Source of the DNA: Pedobacter sp. KBW06
Lineage (GTDB): Bacteria; Bacteroidota; Bacteroidia; Sphingobacteriales; Sphingobacteriaceae
DNA length: 64,000 bases
Assembly: GCF_003852525.1 (NCBI RefSeq)
Contig: NZ_QAJL01000001.1
Coordinates: 420,983 to 484,982 of the forward strand
Reading direction: 5' to 3'
The notes below the pieces were generated by a model. That model did no database searches. It saw nothing but the letters and a program-made list of their open reading frames with translations, and was not told where the DNA came from. How positions within the stretch are numbered: the stretch's first letter is position 1; each line of letters begins with the position of its first letter. Positions 7,901 to 16,615 of the stretch are shown in pieces. The position numbers were made by a program, and so were the translations under genes.

Positions 7901-8287
7901 TTATTTCAATATTTTTATTGGTTTCTTATGTTCATCAATGGCCACAAAAGAAAACTCTCCTGTAACGGCCTTTTCCCGGTCTTCAGAATACATTTGTTCA
8001 ATGTAAATCTCTACTCTTACCTTCAGACTGGTATTTCCAATATGACTTACCGTACCGATCAGTTCTACAATTGTTCCTGCAGGGATCGGTTTCTTGAAAT
8101 CAATCCGGTCGCTACTTACCGTTACCATGATTTGTCTGCTGAAACGGGTGGCCGTAATAAAGGCTACTTCGTCCATCATGTGCATGGCGGTTCCGCCAAA
8201 TAAGGTATCGTAATGATTGGTGGTATTGGGAAACACGGCTTTAAAAATGCGTGTTTCCGACGCTTTAATTCTATCTTCTACTGTCAT
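7901..8287 (-). CDS. Acyl-CoA thioesterase, hotdog fold (YciA-like)
   Basis: 128 residues, close to the usual single-hotdog length. The sequence TNHYDTLFGGTAMHMMDEVAFITATRF carries the family features: the N-x-x-x-T-LFGG turn and the helix with D/E that polarises the hydrolytic water. The segment SSDRIDFKKPIPAGTIVELIGTV is the typical second half. It hydrolyses acyl-CoA to free acid and CoA in the cytoplasm; substrate length cannot be told. It follows fabH by 35 bases, so a shared transcript for lipid metabolism is likely. Confidence 0.92.
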   Translation of the reverse strand: MTVEDRIKASETRIFKAVFPNTTNHYDTLFGGTAMHMMDEVAFITATRFSRQIMVTVSSDRIDFKKPIPAGTIVELIGTVSHIGNTSLKVRVEIYIEQMYSEDREKAVTGEFSFVAIDEHKKPIKILK

Positions 8288-8322
8288 TTACTTTTCTTTA
8301 AACACTCAATTCCAGGGAAAGC

Positions 8323-9327
8323 TTATTTCCCTCTCAGTTTGCCCCATTTTAAATAGGTAGCACCCCATGAGAATCCGGCTCCAAAGGCGGTTAATAAAAG
8401 TTTATCACCGTATTTGAAGTCATCTTTAAAATCCCATAAGCACAATGGAATCGTTGCTGCAGTGGTATTGCCGTACCTGCCGATGTTCACCTTTACCTGT
8501 GATTCTGTAAGGTTCAATTGCTCCCCTACTGCCTGAATGATCCTTAAATTTGCCTGGTGAGGAATCAGATAATTGATTTGTTTAATGTCTAAGTCGTTTG
8601 CCCTCAGGATCTCTCTGCAAGTATCCGTCATGCCCTGAATCGCTGCTTTAAATACAACGCGGCCATCCTGACGGACAAAATGTAGGTTCTGATCCAGGGT
8701 TTCCTGCGATGCAGGATGTTTAGAACCTCCGGCAGTAACGATCAGGTTTTCCTTCCCGCTGCCATCTGTTCTGAAATAGCTATCTATTAATCCTACTTCT
8801 TCTTCTGTTTGTTCCAGTAAAACCGCTCCGGCACCGTCTCCAAAAAGAATACAGGTATTGCGGTCTTTATAGTTGACAATCGAGCTGTTCTTATCGGCAC
8901 CAATCACTACTACACGTTTACAACGTCCGCTTTCGATCATGCTGGCCCCAAGGGTCAAAGCATAAAGGAAACCGCTGCAGGCAGCATTGGTATCGATTCC
9001 CCAGGCATTCTTTAATCCTGCTTTTTCACACACCATACTTCCGGTAGAGACCATTACATAGTCGGGCGTAGAGGTGGATACAATCACACAGTCAATTTCG
9101 TCAGGGTGTACATTTCCATCTTCAAGCAATCTTTTCAAGGCATTTGTTGCCAGGTCCGAAGTTGCCACACTGGCATCGTTTACTATTCTTCTCTCCCTGA
9201 TCCCGGTTCTGGAAACGATCCACTCATCATTCGTTTCCACCATTTTTTCCAGGTCCTTGTTGCTCAAAACAGTTTCCGGAACATAACCACCAACTCCGGT
9301 TATCACCGCATTTTTACGTATTCTCAT
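8323..9327 (-). CDS. fabH: 3-oxoacyl-ACP synthase III family protein (FabH-like)
   Basis: 334 residues from the ATG at 9327 (MRIRKNAVITGVGGYVPETV), preferred over the longer frame from 9366, whose first codons lie inside the metE terminator hairpin. The catalytic triad is visible: Cys117 in NAACSGF, His in IPHQANLR, Asn in GRYGNTTAAT. FabH condenses acyl-CoA with malonyl-ACP to start fatty-acid synthesis. The gene is not beside the usual plsX/rpmF set, and Bacteroidota often carry more than one FabH, so whether this is the housekeeping copy or a specialised one (for example for flexirubin-type lipids) is not decided by sequence. Confidence 0.9.
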   Translation of the reverse strand: MRIRKNAVITGVGGYVPETVLSNKDLEKMVETNDEWIVSRTGIRERRIVNDASVATSDLATNALKRLLEDGNVHPDEIDCVIVSTSTPDYVMVSTGSMVCEKAGLKNAWGIDTNAACSGFLYALTLGASMIESGRCKRVVVIGADKNSSIVNYKDRNTCILFGDGAGAVLLEQTEEEVGLIDSYFRTDGSGKENLIVTAGGSKHPASQETLDQNLHFVRQDGRVVFKAAIQGMTDTCREILRANDLDIKQINYLIPHQANLRIIQAVGEQLNLTESQVKVNIGRYGNTTAATIPLCLWDFKDDFKYGDKLLLTAFGAGFSWGATYLKWGKLRGK

Positions 9328-9347
9328 TCTGTGTGCTGTATCTATTA

Positions 9348-9376
9348 AAACAGGCAAGCATACCACTTGCCTGTTT
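9348..9376 (-). terminator. Terminator of metE
   Basis: Arms AAACAGGCAAG (9348-9358) and CTTGCCTGTTT (9366-9376) form a perfect 11-bp stem between the stop of metE and the start of fabH. On the minus strand it is followed by TTTTAATA. An A/T-rich stretch on the other side would make it work on the plus strand too. Confidence 0.85.
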
Positions 9377-9384
9377 GATTTTTT

Positions 9385-11703
9385 TTACAAAGTTACAGCT
9401 TCTTCAACATATTCCCGCAGTACTTTTGCAGCAGCGACCATTTCTGTCAATGCTTTTTTTGTTTCGTCCCAATGTCTGGTCTTCAAACCGCAATCCGGAT
9501 TCACCCAAAGTTGTGCAGAAGGAATCACAGAACGTGCCTTTTCCAGCAGCAAAACCATCTCTTCTTTGGCCGGAACCCGGGGCGAATGAATGTCGTAAAC
9601 CCCTGGCCCTATTTCATTTGGATATTTGAAGTCTGCAAAAGCATCCAGTAACTCCATTTGAGAACGGGAACATTCAATCGTGATCACATCGGCATCCATG
9701 TCTGCGATGTTTTGAATAATGTCATTAAATTCAGAATAGCACATATGGGTATGAATTTGTGTTTCATCCCGGACCCCACTGGCAGAAATGCGGAAAGCAC
9801 GCACTGCCCATTGCAAATAATTCTGCCAATCGGCCTTTCTCAGGGGCAAACCTTCGCGAATTGCAGGCTCATCAATCTGAATAATTTTTATTCCTGCGCT
9901 TTCCAGGTCCACTACTTCATCTCTGATCGCCAATGCAATCTGGGTACAGGTTTCGGAGCGAGGCTGATCGTTACGCACAAAAGACCATTGCAAAATCGTA
10001 ACCGGACCGGTTAACATTCCTTTCACCCATTTCTCCGTCAGTGATTGCGCAAAGGACGACCAGCGGATCGTCATTGGTGCCGGACGGTAAACATCACCAT
10101 AAATGATCGGTGGCTTTACACATCTGCTGCCATAACTTTGGACCCATCCGTTTTTAGTAAAGGTAAATCCTGCCAGCTGCTCTCCGAAATACTCCACCAT
10201 GTCATTACGCTCAAATTCTCCATGAACAAGGACATCAATCCCTGTTTCTTCCTGAAAAATGATCGTTTCTTTGGTTTCCTTTTCAATCAGTGCATCATAT
10301 TCTGCCTGGCTCAGCTCCCCTTTTTTGAACTTTGCCCTCCAGCTTCTTACTTCCGGAGTTTGTGGAAAGGAACCGATGGTAGTGGTTGGGAAAGAAGGTA
10401 ATTTCAAGGCCTCTTTTTGAGCAATACTCCTTGAAGCATAAGGATGCAAACGCTGCTCGTCTTTTGCGGTGATCTCCGATACCCTTTGTTTTACGCCAGG
10501 GTGATGGATCAATGCTGAAGTTTTTCTGTTGTTACTGGCCTGGACATTACTTTCCAGTTTCAATTGTGCTGAAGCATCATTTTCAGCCAATTGCTTCAAG
10601 GTCACCACTTCTTCTACTTTCTGTTTCGCAAAAGACAACCATTGTTTGATCTCCGGCGTTAGCGTGGCTTCATTGCTTTCCAGGTCAAGATCACATGGAG
10701 AATGGATCAGGGAGCAGGAAGGACTAATGATCAGGCGGTCTGCACCAATCTTCTCTTTTGCAGTTTCAATCAATTGCAGGGAAGCGCGGAAATCATTTTT
10801 CCAGATGTTACGGCCATCCACCACACCGATAGAAAGGACAAGGCTGGAAGGAATTGCCGCCAATACTGTTGAGAGTTGTTCCGGATTCCGAACAAGATCA
10901 ATATGTAAAGCATGTACAGGAAGCCCAACCGTCAGTTCGGTATTGTCTTTTAAGGCTTCAAAATAGGTAGCCAGCAGTGTTTTAAGTTTAGGAAACTGTT
11001 TTTTAATCTCCGCATACACATATTTAAATGCAGCTTTATCTTTCCCGCTCAGGTCTAAAGAAAGAAAGGGTTCATCAAACTGAATCCATTCTACATGTTG
11101 TTCTTCCAGTTTTTTAAGGATATCAAGGTAAACCGGCAACAGGTTTTTAATCAGGTCAATCCGGTCAAAACCGGCTTCTTTCTCTTTACCTAACAGTAAA
11201 TAAGATACCGGGCCAATCAGCACTGGCTTGGTTTGAATGCCCAGTCGTTTGCTCTCCTGGTATTCATCCAGCAATTTGGTGGAGAACAATTTAAACTGCT
11301 GGTCTTTGGTAAATTCGGGTACGATATAATGGTAATTGGTATCAAACCATTTGGTCATTTCCATGGCAGTGATGTCCAGTCCTTCTTTCTGATAACCTCT
11401 GGCCATCGCAAAATAAAGGTCCAGTTCCGTGTTCGACTTATTGAGGATGACCTCATGGTAGCGCTTGGGAATGGCACCTACGGTAAGGGATAAATCCAAT
11501 ACCTGGTCATAAAATGAAAAGTCGTTGGAAGGAATCAGGTCGATCCCTTTCTCTTTTTGCAGTTCCCAGTTCTGCTGGCGGATGTTCTTTCCTGCCTGTA
11601 CCAGATTTTGAATGGTACTTTTCCCTGCCCAAAATTGCTCACAGGCTTTTTTGAGTTCTCTGTTACTACCTATACGCGGGTAGCCTAGATTGTTTGTTAG
11701 CAT
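9385..11703 (-). CDS. metE: Cobalamin-independent methionine synthase
   Basis: 772 residues, normal length. N-terminal half LGYPRIGSNRELKKA and C-terminal half with LPSFPTTTIGSFPQTPEVR are the two related barrels of MetE. Zinc and homocysteine ligands are visible: HMCYSEF (His, Cys), an ITIECSRS glutamate, and NPDCGLKTR (second Cys). The cytoplasmic enzyme moves the methyl group from 5-methyltetrahydropteroyl-triglutamate to homocysteine. A cobalamin riboswitch sits upstream, so the gene is expected to be shut off when B12 is available, presumably because the genome also encodes the B12-dependent MetH. Confidence 0.98.
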   Translation of the reverse strand: MLTNNLGYPRIGSNRELKKACEQFWAGKSTIQNLVQAGKNIRQQNWELQKEKGIDLIPSNDFSFYDQVLDLSLTVGAIPKRYHEVILNKSNTELDLYFAMARGYQKEGLDITAMEMTKWFDTNYHYIVPEFTKDQQFKLFSTKLLDEYQESKRLGIQTKPVLIGPVSYLLLGKEKEAGFDRIDLIKNLLPVYLDILKKLEEQHVEWIQFDEPFLSLDLSGKDKAAFKYVYAEIKKQFPKLKTLLATYFEALKDNTELTVGLPVHALHIDLVRNPEQLSTVLAAIPSSLVLSIGVVDGRNIWKNDFRASLQLIETAKEKIGADRLIISPSCSLIHSPCDLDLESNEATLTPEIKQWLSFAKQKVEEVVTLKQLAENDASAQLKLESNVQASNNRKTSALIHHPGVKQRVSEITAKDEQRLHPYASRSIAQKEALKLPSFPTTTIGSFPQTPEVRSWRAKFKKGELSQAEYDALIEKETKETIIFQEETGIDVLVHGEFERNDMVEYFGEQLAGFTFTKNGWVQSYGSRCVKPPIIYGDVYRPAPMTIRWSSFAQSLTEKWVKGMLTGPVTILQWSFVRNDQPRSETCTQIALAIRDEVVDLESAGIKIIQIDEPAIREGLPLRKADWQNYLQWAVRAFRISASGVRDETQIHTHMCYSEFNDIIQNIADMDADVITIECSRSQMELLDAFADFKYPNEIGPGVYDIHSPRVPAKEEMVLLLEKARSVIPSAQLWVNPDCGLKTRHWDETKKALTEMVAAAKVLREYVEEAVTL

Positions 11704-11884
11704 TGTCTTGCTTTTTTAATTGATGAAAAGATCAGTTAAAAGTTCTTTGCAGAAATCGCAATGCTGGCGGGAAAAGAAAAAAAGGAAAAATAAATGTACA
11801 GGCATACGCATTCCGGAGAAGGTATGTATTGGATATACACCTACCTGACCTATGCTTCAGATCGCGAAAGCATTGTCAATTCGG

Positions 11885-12055
11885 TAAAGGCAGGTCTCCT
11901 GACTTGTAACATTTTTACCATCCTTCCCATTTCTGAATCGAAACAGTGGATATCCTTGGGTAAAAACCTTTTTGTGTTACTTACAGTTGCGCGACAGCTC
12001 GTGATTTACACACGATTCCCTATTAATCTACAGCTAAGTAAAACCTCTTCCGGTT
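11885..12055 (-). ncRNA. Cobalamin riboswitch controlling metE
   Basis: Read on the minus strand, the conserved landmarks appear in order: GGGAATCGTG near 12020, the core GCGCAACTGTAAGTAAC at about 11980-11996, a CCACTG turn, TGGGAAGGATGG, and the B12 box AGTCAGGAGACCTGCC at 11889-11904. These are the defining features of the adenosylcobalamin/cobalamin riboswitch. About 180 bases separate it from metE and may hold the expression platform, though no clear terminator was seen there. Edges are approximate. Confidence 0.95.
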
Positions 12056-12087
12056 GATGAAGAAATAAAGTAAAGAACTTATCAGAA

Positions 12088-12095
12088 CAAAGGTA
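12088..12095 (-). promoter_or_regulatory. Promoter -7 box for the riboswitch-metE transcript
   Basis: TACCTTTG on the minus strand matches TAnnTTTG and lies about 35 bases upstream of the riboswitch core, where the leader should start. A clear -33 element was not seen. Confidence 0.5.
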
Positions 12096-12123
12096 AGGAA
12101 AAATCTAACTCCCCTGGTATACC

Positions 12124-13878
12124 TTAAGGGGCAACCGGTAAGGAAAAACAGAATTTACTGCCTTCACCCAATGCACTTTCTACCCAGATCTTTCCACTTT
12201 CTGCTTCGATAAAATCTTTAGAGATGGCCAGTCCCAATCCCGATCCGGACTTGTTATTGCCATCTGTAGGAACCTGGAAATATTTATCAAATAACCGTTT
12301 CTGATAGATTTCCTCAATTCCTTTTCCAAAATCACGCACAGAAAACTCGATGTCTTCTGCATTTTCGATCACCTGAATCACAACTTTAGATTTCTCAGAA
12401 CTGTAGCGAAGTGCATTGGAGAGGAAGTTAACGAGTACCCATGCGGTTTTTTCTACATCCACATTCACCTTAGGCAAGTTGTTCCTGCTGATCAGTTCCA
12501 GTTCAATATTTTTCTGCTCTGCCTGAAAGCGGACAGAATCCATGGCATAGATCGCAATCTTGCGGGGGTCGGATTTCACGAAATTAAGCTGCAGGTTTCC
12601 GGTTTCTACCTGTGCCAGGTCCAGCAATTCACTGGTGATCTTTAACAGGCGCCCGCAATCTTCGCGGATGTGTTGAACGAGTTCTTTCTGTTCTACGTTC
12701 ATCATCCCCACCCTTTCGTCGTCCATCAGCTTTAAACTCATTTTAATGGAAGAAATCGGGGTTTTCAATTCATGGGATACGGTCGCGATAAAATTGGTCT
12801 TCGCTTCATCCAGCTCTTTAAACTGCGTGATATTTTTCAGGATGTAGACCTCTCCTGCAGCCTTTGCGGTCTGGTTCATGGCCACATCTGTTTGTCCCTC
12901 GTAAACCGGAACGGTAATTTCCCGTTTTTCCAGCTGGAAATAAGATTCTTTATTGTCCGCATAGATCTTCATGGCTTTATCGGTCTGTTTACCCTGAAGA
13001 ATCCGGTTCAGCAAATCATTCCTTTTCATTAACACTTCTGCATTCTGACCGATCACTGTTTCTCCGTTCAGGTTCAGCAGTTCTCCCGCAACCTTATTAA
13101 AAAAGAGAATTTCTTTGCGTTCATTCAAACCGATGATCGCATCCTGTATTTGCTCGATGATCGCTTCAATCCTTAATTTTTCCGATTGAATTTTAGAAAG
13201 GTTGCTGTTTTCCCATTTATTGAGCTCATGAGCCATGGCATTGAAAGATACGGCGAGCTCCGAAAATTCATCAGAACCATTGAATTCCAGGCGTTGTTTG
13301 TAGTTTTTGCGACTGATCTCACGGATCGCTTCCGAGAACTCCCTCAATGGATTGGCTACGAAGCCAGGGAAATTAACAATAAAAGAAAACAGGATCAGAA
13401 AACAAATTGAAGCGGCGAAGATCACATACATCGCTGCTTTTTCTATTGCCTTTTGCGCCGCATCATTTTTGCGTACTATGGCATCCATGTTCAGTTTATC
13501 GATGAGCCTGAGTTCCGACCTGAGTTTAGTCACTGCCCCCTGCATCTCAGACAGGCTTGCAGCAGGGCGGTTTATATTTTCATAAGCTTTGCGCAAGGCC
13601 GCAACGGCTTCAGCCTCCCCTTTTTCGGTCACATTCTTTCCTTCCAGTTCCAGATAATTTTCAAAATCTTTCTTTGCTGTTGCAGAAAGGGGCAGCTGAT
13701 GCTCATCCAATACCGCGCGCATATTGCTTGTATAGTTCAGTGTTTCATAATTATCCTTCAGGATCACTTTAGAACTCAGCGAGATTTTATTCATGTAAAA
13801 CAAAGAAATTGCTCCAAAGAAGATAACCACCACAAACAGGAATCCGAATCCGAGGCGGAGTTTGGTTTTGATTTTCAT
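12124..13878 (-). CDS. Membrane sensor histidine kinase of the potassium locus
   Basis: 584 residues. Order: transmembrane segment about 7-28, periplasmic part of about 120 residues, second transmembrane segment about 149-171 (VIFAASICFLILFSFIV), HAMP about 175-225, PAS-like domain about 236-345, HisKA with phospho-acceptor His369 (ATVSHELKTP), and an ATPase domain with FSVRDFGKGIEE and GSGLGLAISK. It follows the KdpD-type sensor gene by 75 bases. It is not a KdpD C-terminal half: KdpD has four membrane helices and a GAF domain, which are absent here. It most likely phosphorylates the NtrC-type regulator at 21451-22800. A hairpin overlaps its stop codon (CCCCT/AGGGG arms near 12111-12131). 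Confidence 0.9.
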   Translation of the reverse strand: MKIKTKLRLGFGFLFVVVIFFGAISLFYMNKISLSSKVILKDNYETLNYTSNMRAVLDEHQLPLSATAKKDFENYLELEGKNVTEKGEAEAVAALRKAYENINRPAASLSEMQGAVTKLRSELRLIDKLNMDAIVRKNDAAQKAIEKAAMYVIFAASICFLILFSFIVNFPGFVANPLREFSEAIREISRKNYKQRLEFNGSDEFSELAVSFNAMAHELNKWENSNLSKIQSEKLRIEAIIEQIQDAIIGLNERKEILFFNKVAGELLNLNGETVIGQNAEVLMKRNDLLNRILQGKQTDKAMKIYADNKESYFQLEKREITVPVYEGQTDVAMNQTAKAAGEVYILKNITQFKELDEAKTNFIATVSHELKTPISSIKMSLKLMDDERVGMMNVEQKELVQHIREDCGRLLKITSELLDLAQVETGNLQLNFVKSDPRKIAIYAMDSVRFQAEQKNIELELISRNNLPKVNVDVEKTAWVLVNFLSNALRYSSEKSKVVIQVIENAEDIEFSVRDFGKGIEEIYQKRLFDKYFQVPTDGNNKSGSGLGLAISKDFIEAESGKIWVESALGEGSKFCFSLPVAP

Positions 13879-13952
13879 GACTCTATTTTTTAATACTTGT
13901 TTTATATTTTTAAAGGGATACCCCTTGTATTTTCCTTATGTTAATTGACCGG

Positions 13953-15080
13953 TTATGATAAAATCACCAGGTCTGTTTCTGTCGTAGAAATGTGCTTCAG
14001 CAACTGGTTAAAGATTGCCGTTCGCATGATCACCTGGAAGAGGTTCAAATGCGGCTTTCCAATACAGATCGTCGTAATTTCTTTTTCATCTGCCATCCTG
14101 GTGATCGTGCCGGTAACGTCATCACTCTTCACTTTGATCACTTCTGCTCCCAGCTCTGTTGCGAGCTTAAAATTATTGATCAGGTGGCGCTGCAAATCTA
14201 ATTTAATTCTGTCACCACTTTCCTGACTATTCTGCACATACAACACAATCCATGGAGAACGGTAATAGGAAGCCAGCCTTGCCGTTTTACGGATCACGAT
14301 TTTAGCAGTTTTATTGTTCGTGGAAATACAGGCCATAAAGCGTTCCTGACGCAGTTTGATCTGTTTGGGAATTTCGATACTGATCTTTCTTTCCACATGA
14401 TGAGCCACTTCTTTTAGTGCCATTTCCCGCAATTGCAGGATCTTTTCCGATTGAAAAAAGTTATCCAGGGCCCTTGAAATTTTACTCTCATCATAGATCT
14501 TCCCGGCTTTGAGGCGGTCGATCAGTTCATCGGCAGTTAAATCGATATTGACAATTTCATCTGCCAGCTCTAATATCTTATCCGGAATCCTTTCTGTAAT
14601 GGGAATTCCGGTGATCTTTTCGATCTCTTCATTCATGCTTTCCAGGTGCTGGATATTTACGGCGGAGATCACACTGATCCCTGCTTCTAAAATATCTACA
14701 ACATCCTGCCAGCGTTTAGTATTTTTACTTCCTTCTATATTCGTATGGGCGAGTTCATCCACAATCACCACTTCCGGATGGATGTTGATGATGCCCTGTA
14801 CATCCATTTCTTCCAGTTCCTTACCTTTATAAAAGATCTTTCTTCTGGGAATCACCGGAACACCGGCCAGGAGCGCATGGGTTTCCAGTCTGTTGTGTGT
14901 TTCGATATAGCCAATCTGCAGGTCTATTCCATTTTTCAAGAGTGCATGGGACTCCTGCAGCATTCTGTAGGTCTTGCCTACGCCTGCACTCATGCCGATA
15001 TACACCTTAAATTTCCCTCTCCTTGACCGTTTCACCAGATCAAGAAAATCTTTTACAGAACCTGACTTATTTTCTTCCAT
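13953..15080 (-). CDS. kdpD: KdpD N-terminal sensor protein without kinase domain (KdpD domain plus USP domain)
   Basis: 375 residues. The first about 210 are the KdpD osmosensor domain with Walker A GMSAGVGKTYRML and Walker B VVIVDELAHTN; from about 245 to the end is a universal-stress-type domain (MACISTNNKTAKIVIRKTARLAS, ending TTETDLVILS). Canonical KdpD continues with four transmembrane helices and a histidine kinase; here the protein stops, so it is a soluble sensor, and the kinase role must be supplied by another protein, probably 12124-13878. The domain pair is intact and the gene lies in the kdp gene run, so it is a natural split form, not a broken gene. Confidence 0.9.
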   Translation of the reverse strand: MEENKSGSVKDFLDLVKRSRRGKFKVYIGMSAGVGKTYRMLQESHALLKNGIDLQIGYIETHNRLETHALLAGVPVIPRRKIFYKGKELEEMDVQGIINIHPEVVIVDELAHTNIEGSKNTKRWQDVVDILEAGISVISAVNIQHLESMNEEIEKITGIPITERIPDKILELADEIVNIDLTADELIDRLKAGKIYDESKISRALDNFFQSEKILQLREMALKEVAHHVERKISIEIPKQIKLRQERFMACISTNNKTAKIVIRKTARLASYYRSPWIVLYVQNSQESGDRIKLDLQRHLINNFKLATELGAEVIKVKSDDVTGTITRMADEKEITTICIGKPHLNLFQVIMRTAIFNQLLKHISTTETDLVILS

Positions 15081-15086
15081 TGCTGT

Positions 15087-15209
15087 TTACCATTTAAGAA
15101 TCACATAATCCTTATTCACCAAATACCACAGTGCCATAAGCAGCACTAAACCAACACTTAACAGGGGAATAAGTTTAATTGAACTTGTATTATAGTTTCT
15201 CTTTTTCAT
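15087..15209 (-). CDS. Small single-pass membrane protein in the kdp region (40 residues)
   Basis: An ATG at 15209 opens a 40-codon frame: MKKRNYNTSSIKLIPLLSVG at the N-terminus, one hydrophobic helix of about 20 residues, then VNKDYVILKW. It ends seven bases before the kdpD start. A basic N-terminus followed by one helix fits an inner-membrane peptide with the N-terminus inside. Its leader (AAACAAATATATACTG before the ATG) is nearly the same as the one before kdpB, which supports its being translated. Function unknown; a KdpF-like stabiliser is one idea. Confidence 0.6.
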   Translation of the reverse strand: MKKRNYNTSSIKLIPLLSVGLVLLMALWYLVNKDYVILKW

Positions 15210-15279
15210 CAGTATATATTTGTTTTTTTTCGATGGCTTTATTGATTTTCAATGGTTCTCAAGAGCTCGTAAGCGAGAG

Positions 15280-15374
15280 TTACCTGTCATTCCGGGCTGT
15301 TCCTGATCGCGTTGTGTTTGCATGATGTCCTGATCGCTTTCAGGTTCAGCACACCGGTCCGGAACGACAGGTAA
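15280..15374. repeat. Long imperfect hairpin (intergenic palindromic element)
   Basis: Outer arms of 16 bases (15280-15295, TTACCTGTCATTCCGG, and 15359-15374) match with one G-T-type mismatch; inner segments GCTG/CAGC and CCTGA/TCAGG continue the pairing, giving a long imperfect stem of about 95 bases. It fills the gap between the porin gene and the 40-residue peptide gene. It resembles REP/MITE-type elements and may be present elsewhere in the genome, but no second copy was seen here. It could alternatively cut the transcript between porin and sensor genes. Confidence 0.6.
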
Positions 15375-15388
15375 ATCTTTAGCTGTGA

Positions 15389-16459
15389 TTAGAACGATAC
15401 GGCAATACTGGCCGTCATTGCTGCATTATAATTTACAGGTTTTTGCTCACGAACAAAAACCTTGTCCTTGCTGTCGTAAACTTTACCTTCCAGTCTGACT
15501 ACCGCATTCGGGAATGGTACATAATCTACATTCAGCGAATAACCTGTTGTCTTAAAACCGTTAGGAGTTCCCGTGGCAATCAGTACCCCATTTTTATCCT
15601 GGTAATGTTCTACCCTGCCTGCCAGCGCCCAATTGCTGTTGAAACGATACTGGGCAATGGCCACTGGTGAAAACACTTCGTTCTTTGCCGAACTTCCTTT
15701 CGCTTTTTGCTGTGTTCCATAATCAATGCCCAGGGTCACACCAAAATGATCTGTGACTTGAAAAATTCCATATACGTTGTGGTAAAAACGACGGACACGA
15801 ACAGAATCGGCACCTTCAGTTCCTAAGAAATTACTATAGTTTACGGTAATTTTATCGGTAGGTTTCCAGGTCAACTGCACACCTCCTGCAGGCTGACTGT
15901 TGGCATTCTGACGGTTGATGCGTTGCCATCCGTTCAGGTAAAGCGCTGTTGCCGTAAATTTACCATCATTGGTTCCATAAGTAATTTTAGCTCCGGATTC
16001 ATAATATGGGGTATTTTCCGAAGAGATGTTACGGGTCAGTACCCAGCAATCTTTTGATACGGCACTTTCAAAACCAATATGAGAAGAGAAAATCCCCGCA
16101 TCGATCCAAAGGTTGGCGGTTTTAGAAATCTTGATCCCTGCGTTTGCTTCCAGCACATTTTTTAATACGCCTGGCTCGGCCGCTAAATTCGCGTTCGAAT
16201 AGGTTCCTGCCATCAACGCCACATTGGCCCTGATGTTTCCATTGTCGTAACTTCCTTTGATAAATCCAAGGTTTAAGTTCACTTCATTATGTCGGTTATG
16301 GGAATAGACAAATCCCGGTCTGTTGTTATCTGATGGTTTATTAAAGTCGTATCCATAATAAGTTTCCAGGTAACCTGTTACTTTAATTTTAGATTCTTCC
16401 TGTCCGTAAGAACATAGTGCAGTACCTAATACTGCGGATAATGTAAGTAGTTTCTTCAT
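15389..16459 (-). CDS. Outer-membrane porin of the kdp region
   Basis: 356 residues from the ATG at 16459 (MKKLLTLSAVLGTALCSYGQ), a clear signal peptide; the frame from 16507 adds 16 residues before the signal. The mature part is a run of amphipathic strands with a terminal ...ASIAVSF phenylalanine, typical of outer-membrane barrels (VTGYLETYYGYDFNKP, TVNYSNFLGTEGAD). Such porins are commonly found between kdpC and the sensor genes in Bacteroidota, so it may let potassium or small cations across the outer membrane when the Kdp pump is on. The substrate is inferred from context. Confidence 0.85.
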   Translation of the reverse strand: MKKLLTLSAVLGTALCSYGQEESKIKVTGYLETYYGYDFNKPSDNNRPGFVYSHNRHNEVNLNLGFIKGSYDNGNIRANVALMAGTYSNANLAAEPGVLKNVLEANAGIKISKTANLWIDAGIFSSHIGFESAVSKDCWVLTRNISSENTPYYESGAKITYGTNDGKFTATALYLNGWQRINRQNANSQPAGGVQLTWKPTDKITVNYSNFLGTEGADSVRVRRFYHNVYGIFQVTDHFGVTLGIDYGTQQKAKGSSAKNEVFSPVAIAQYRFNSNWALAGRVEHYQDKNGVLIATGTPNGFKTTGYSLNVDYVPFPNAVVRLEGKVYDSKDKVFVREQKPVNYNAAMTASIAVSF

Positions 16460-16615
16460 GTCAATTTTTATTCTATTTTTTTTCGAAGCGATCATCAATT
16501 GCTTCATTTTTTTGGCAAATGCCGATGATGGCTTTCATCTTTATTTCCCGTTTGGCTGCCTTTTCCAGATTCGGCAAACGCATCTGGATTGGGCAGCACC
16601 ATCGGGCGGGGGGAA

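Noticed and set aside
11794..12057. Open frame of 87 codons on the plus strand
   Set aside because: It runs antisense through the cobalamin riboswitch; the RNA structure is the real feature.
13953..15080. KdpD pseudogene by truncation
   Set aside because: The KdpD and USP domains are complete, the stop is not in a conserved domain, and a kinase gene is nearby, so a natural split protein is more likely.
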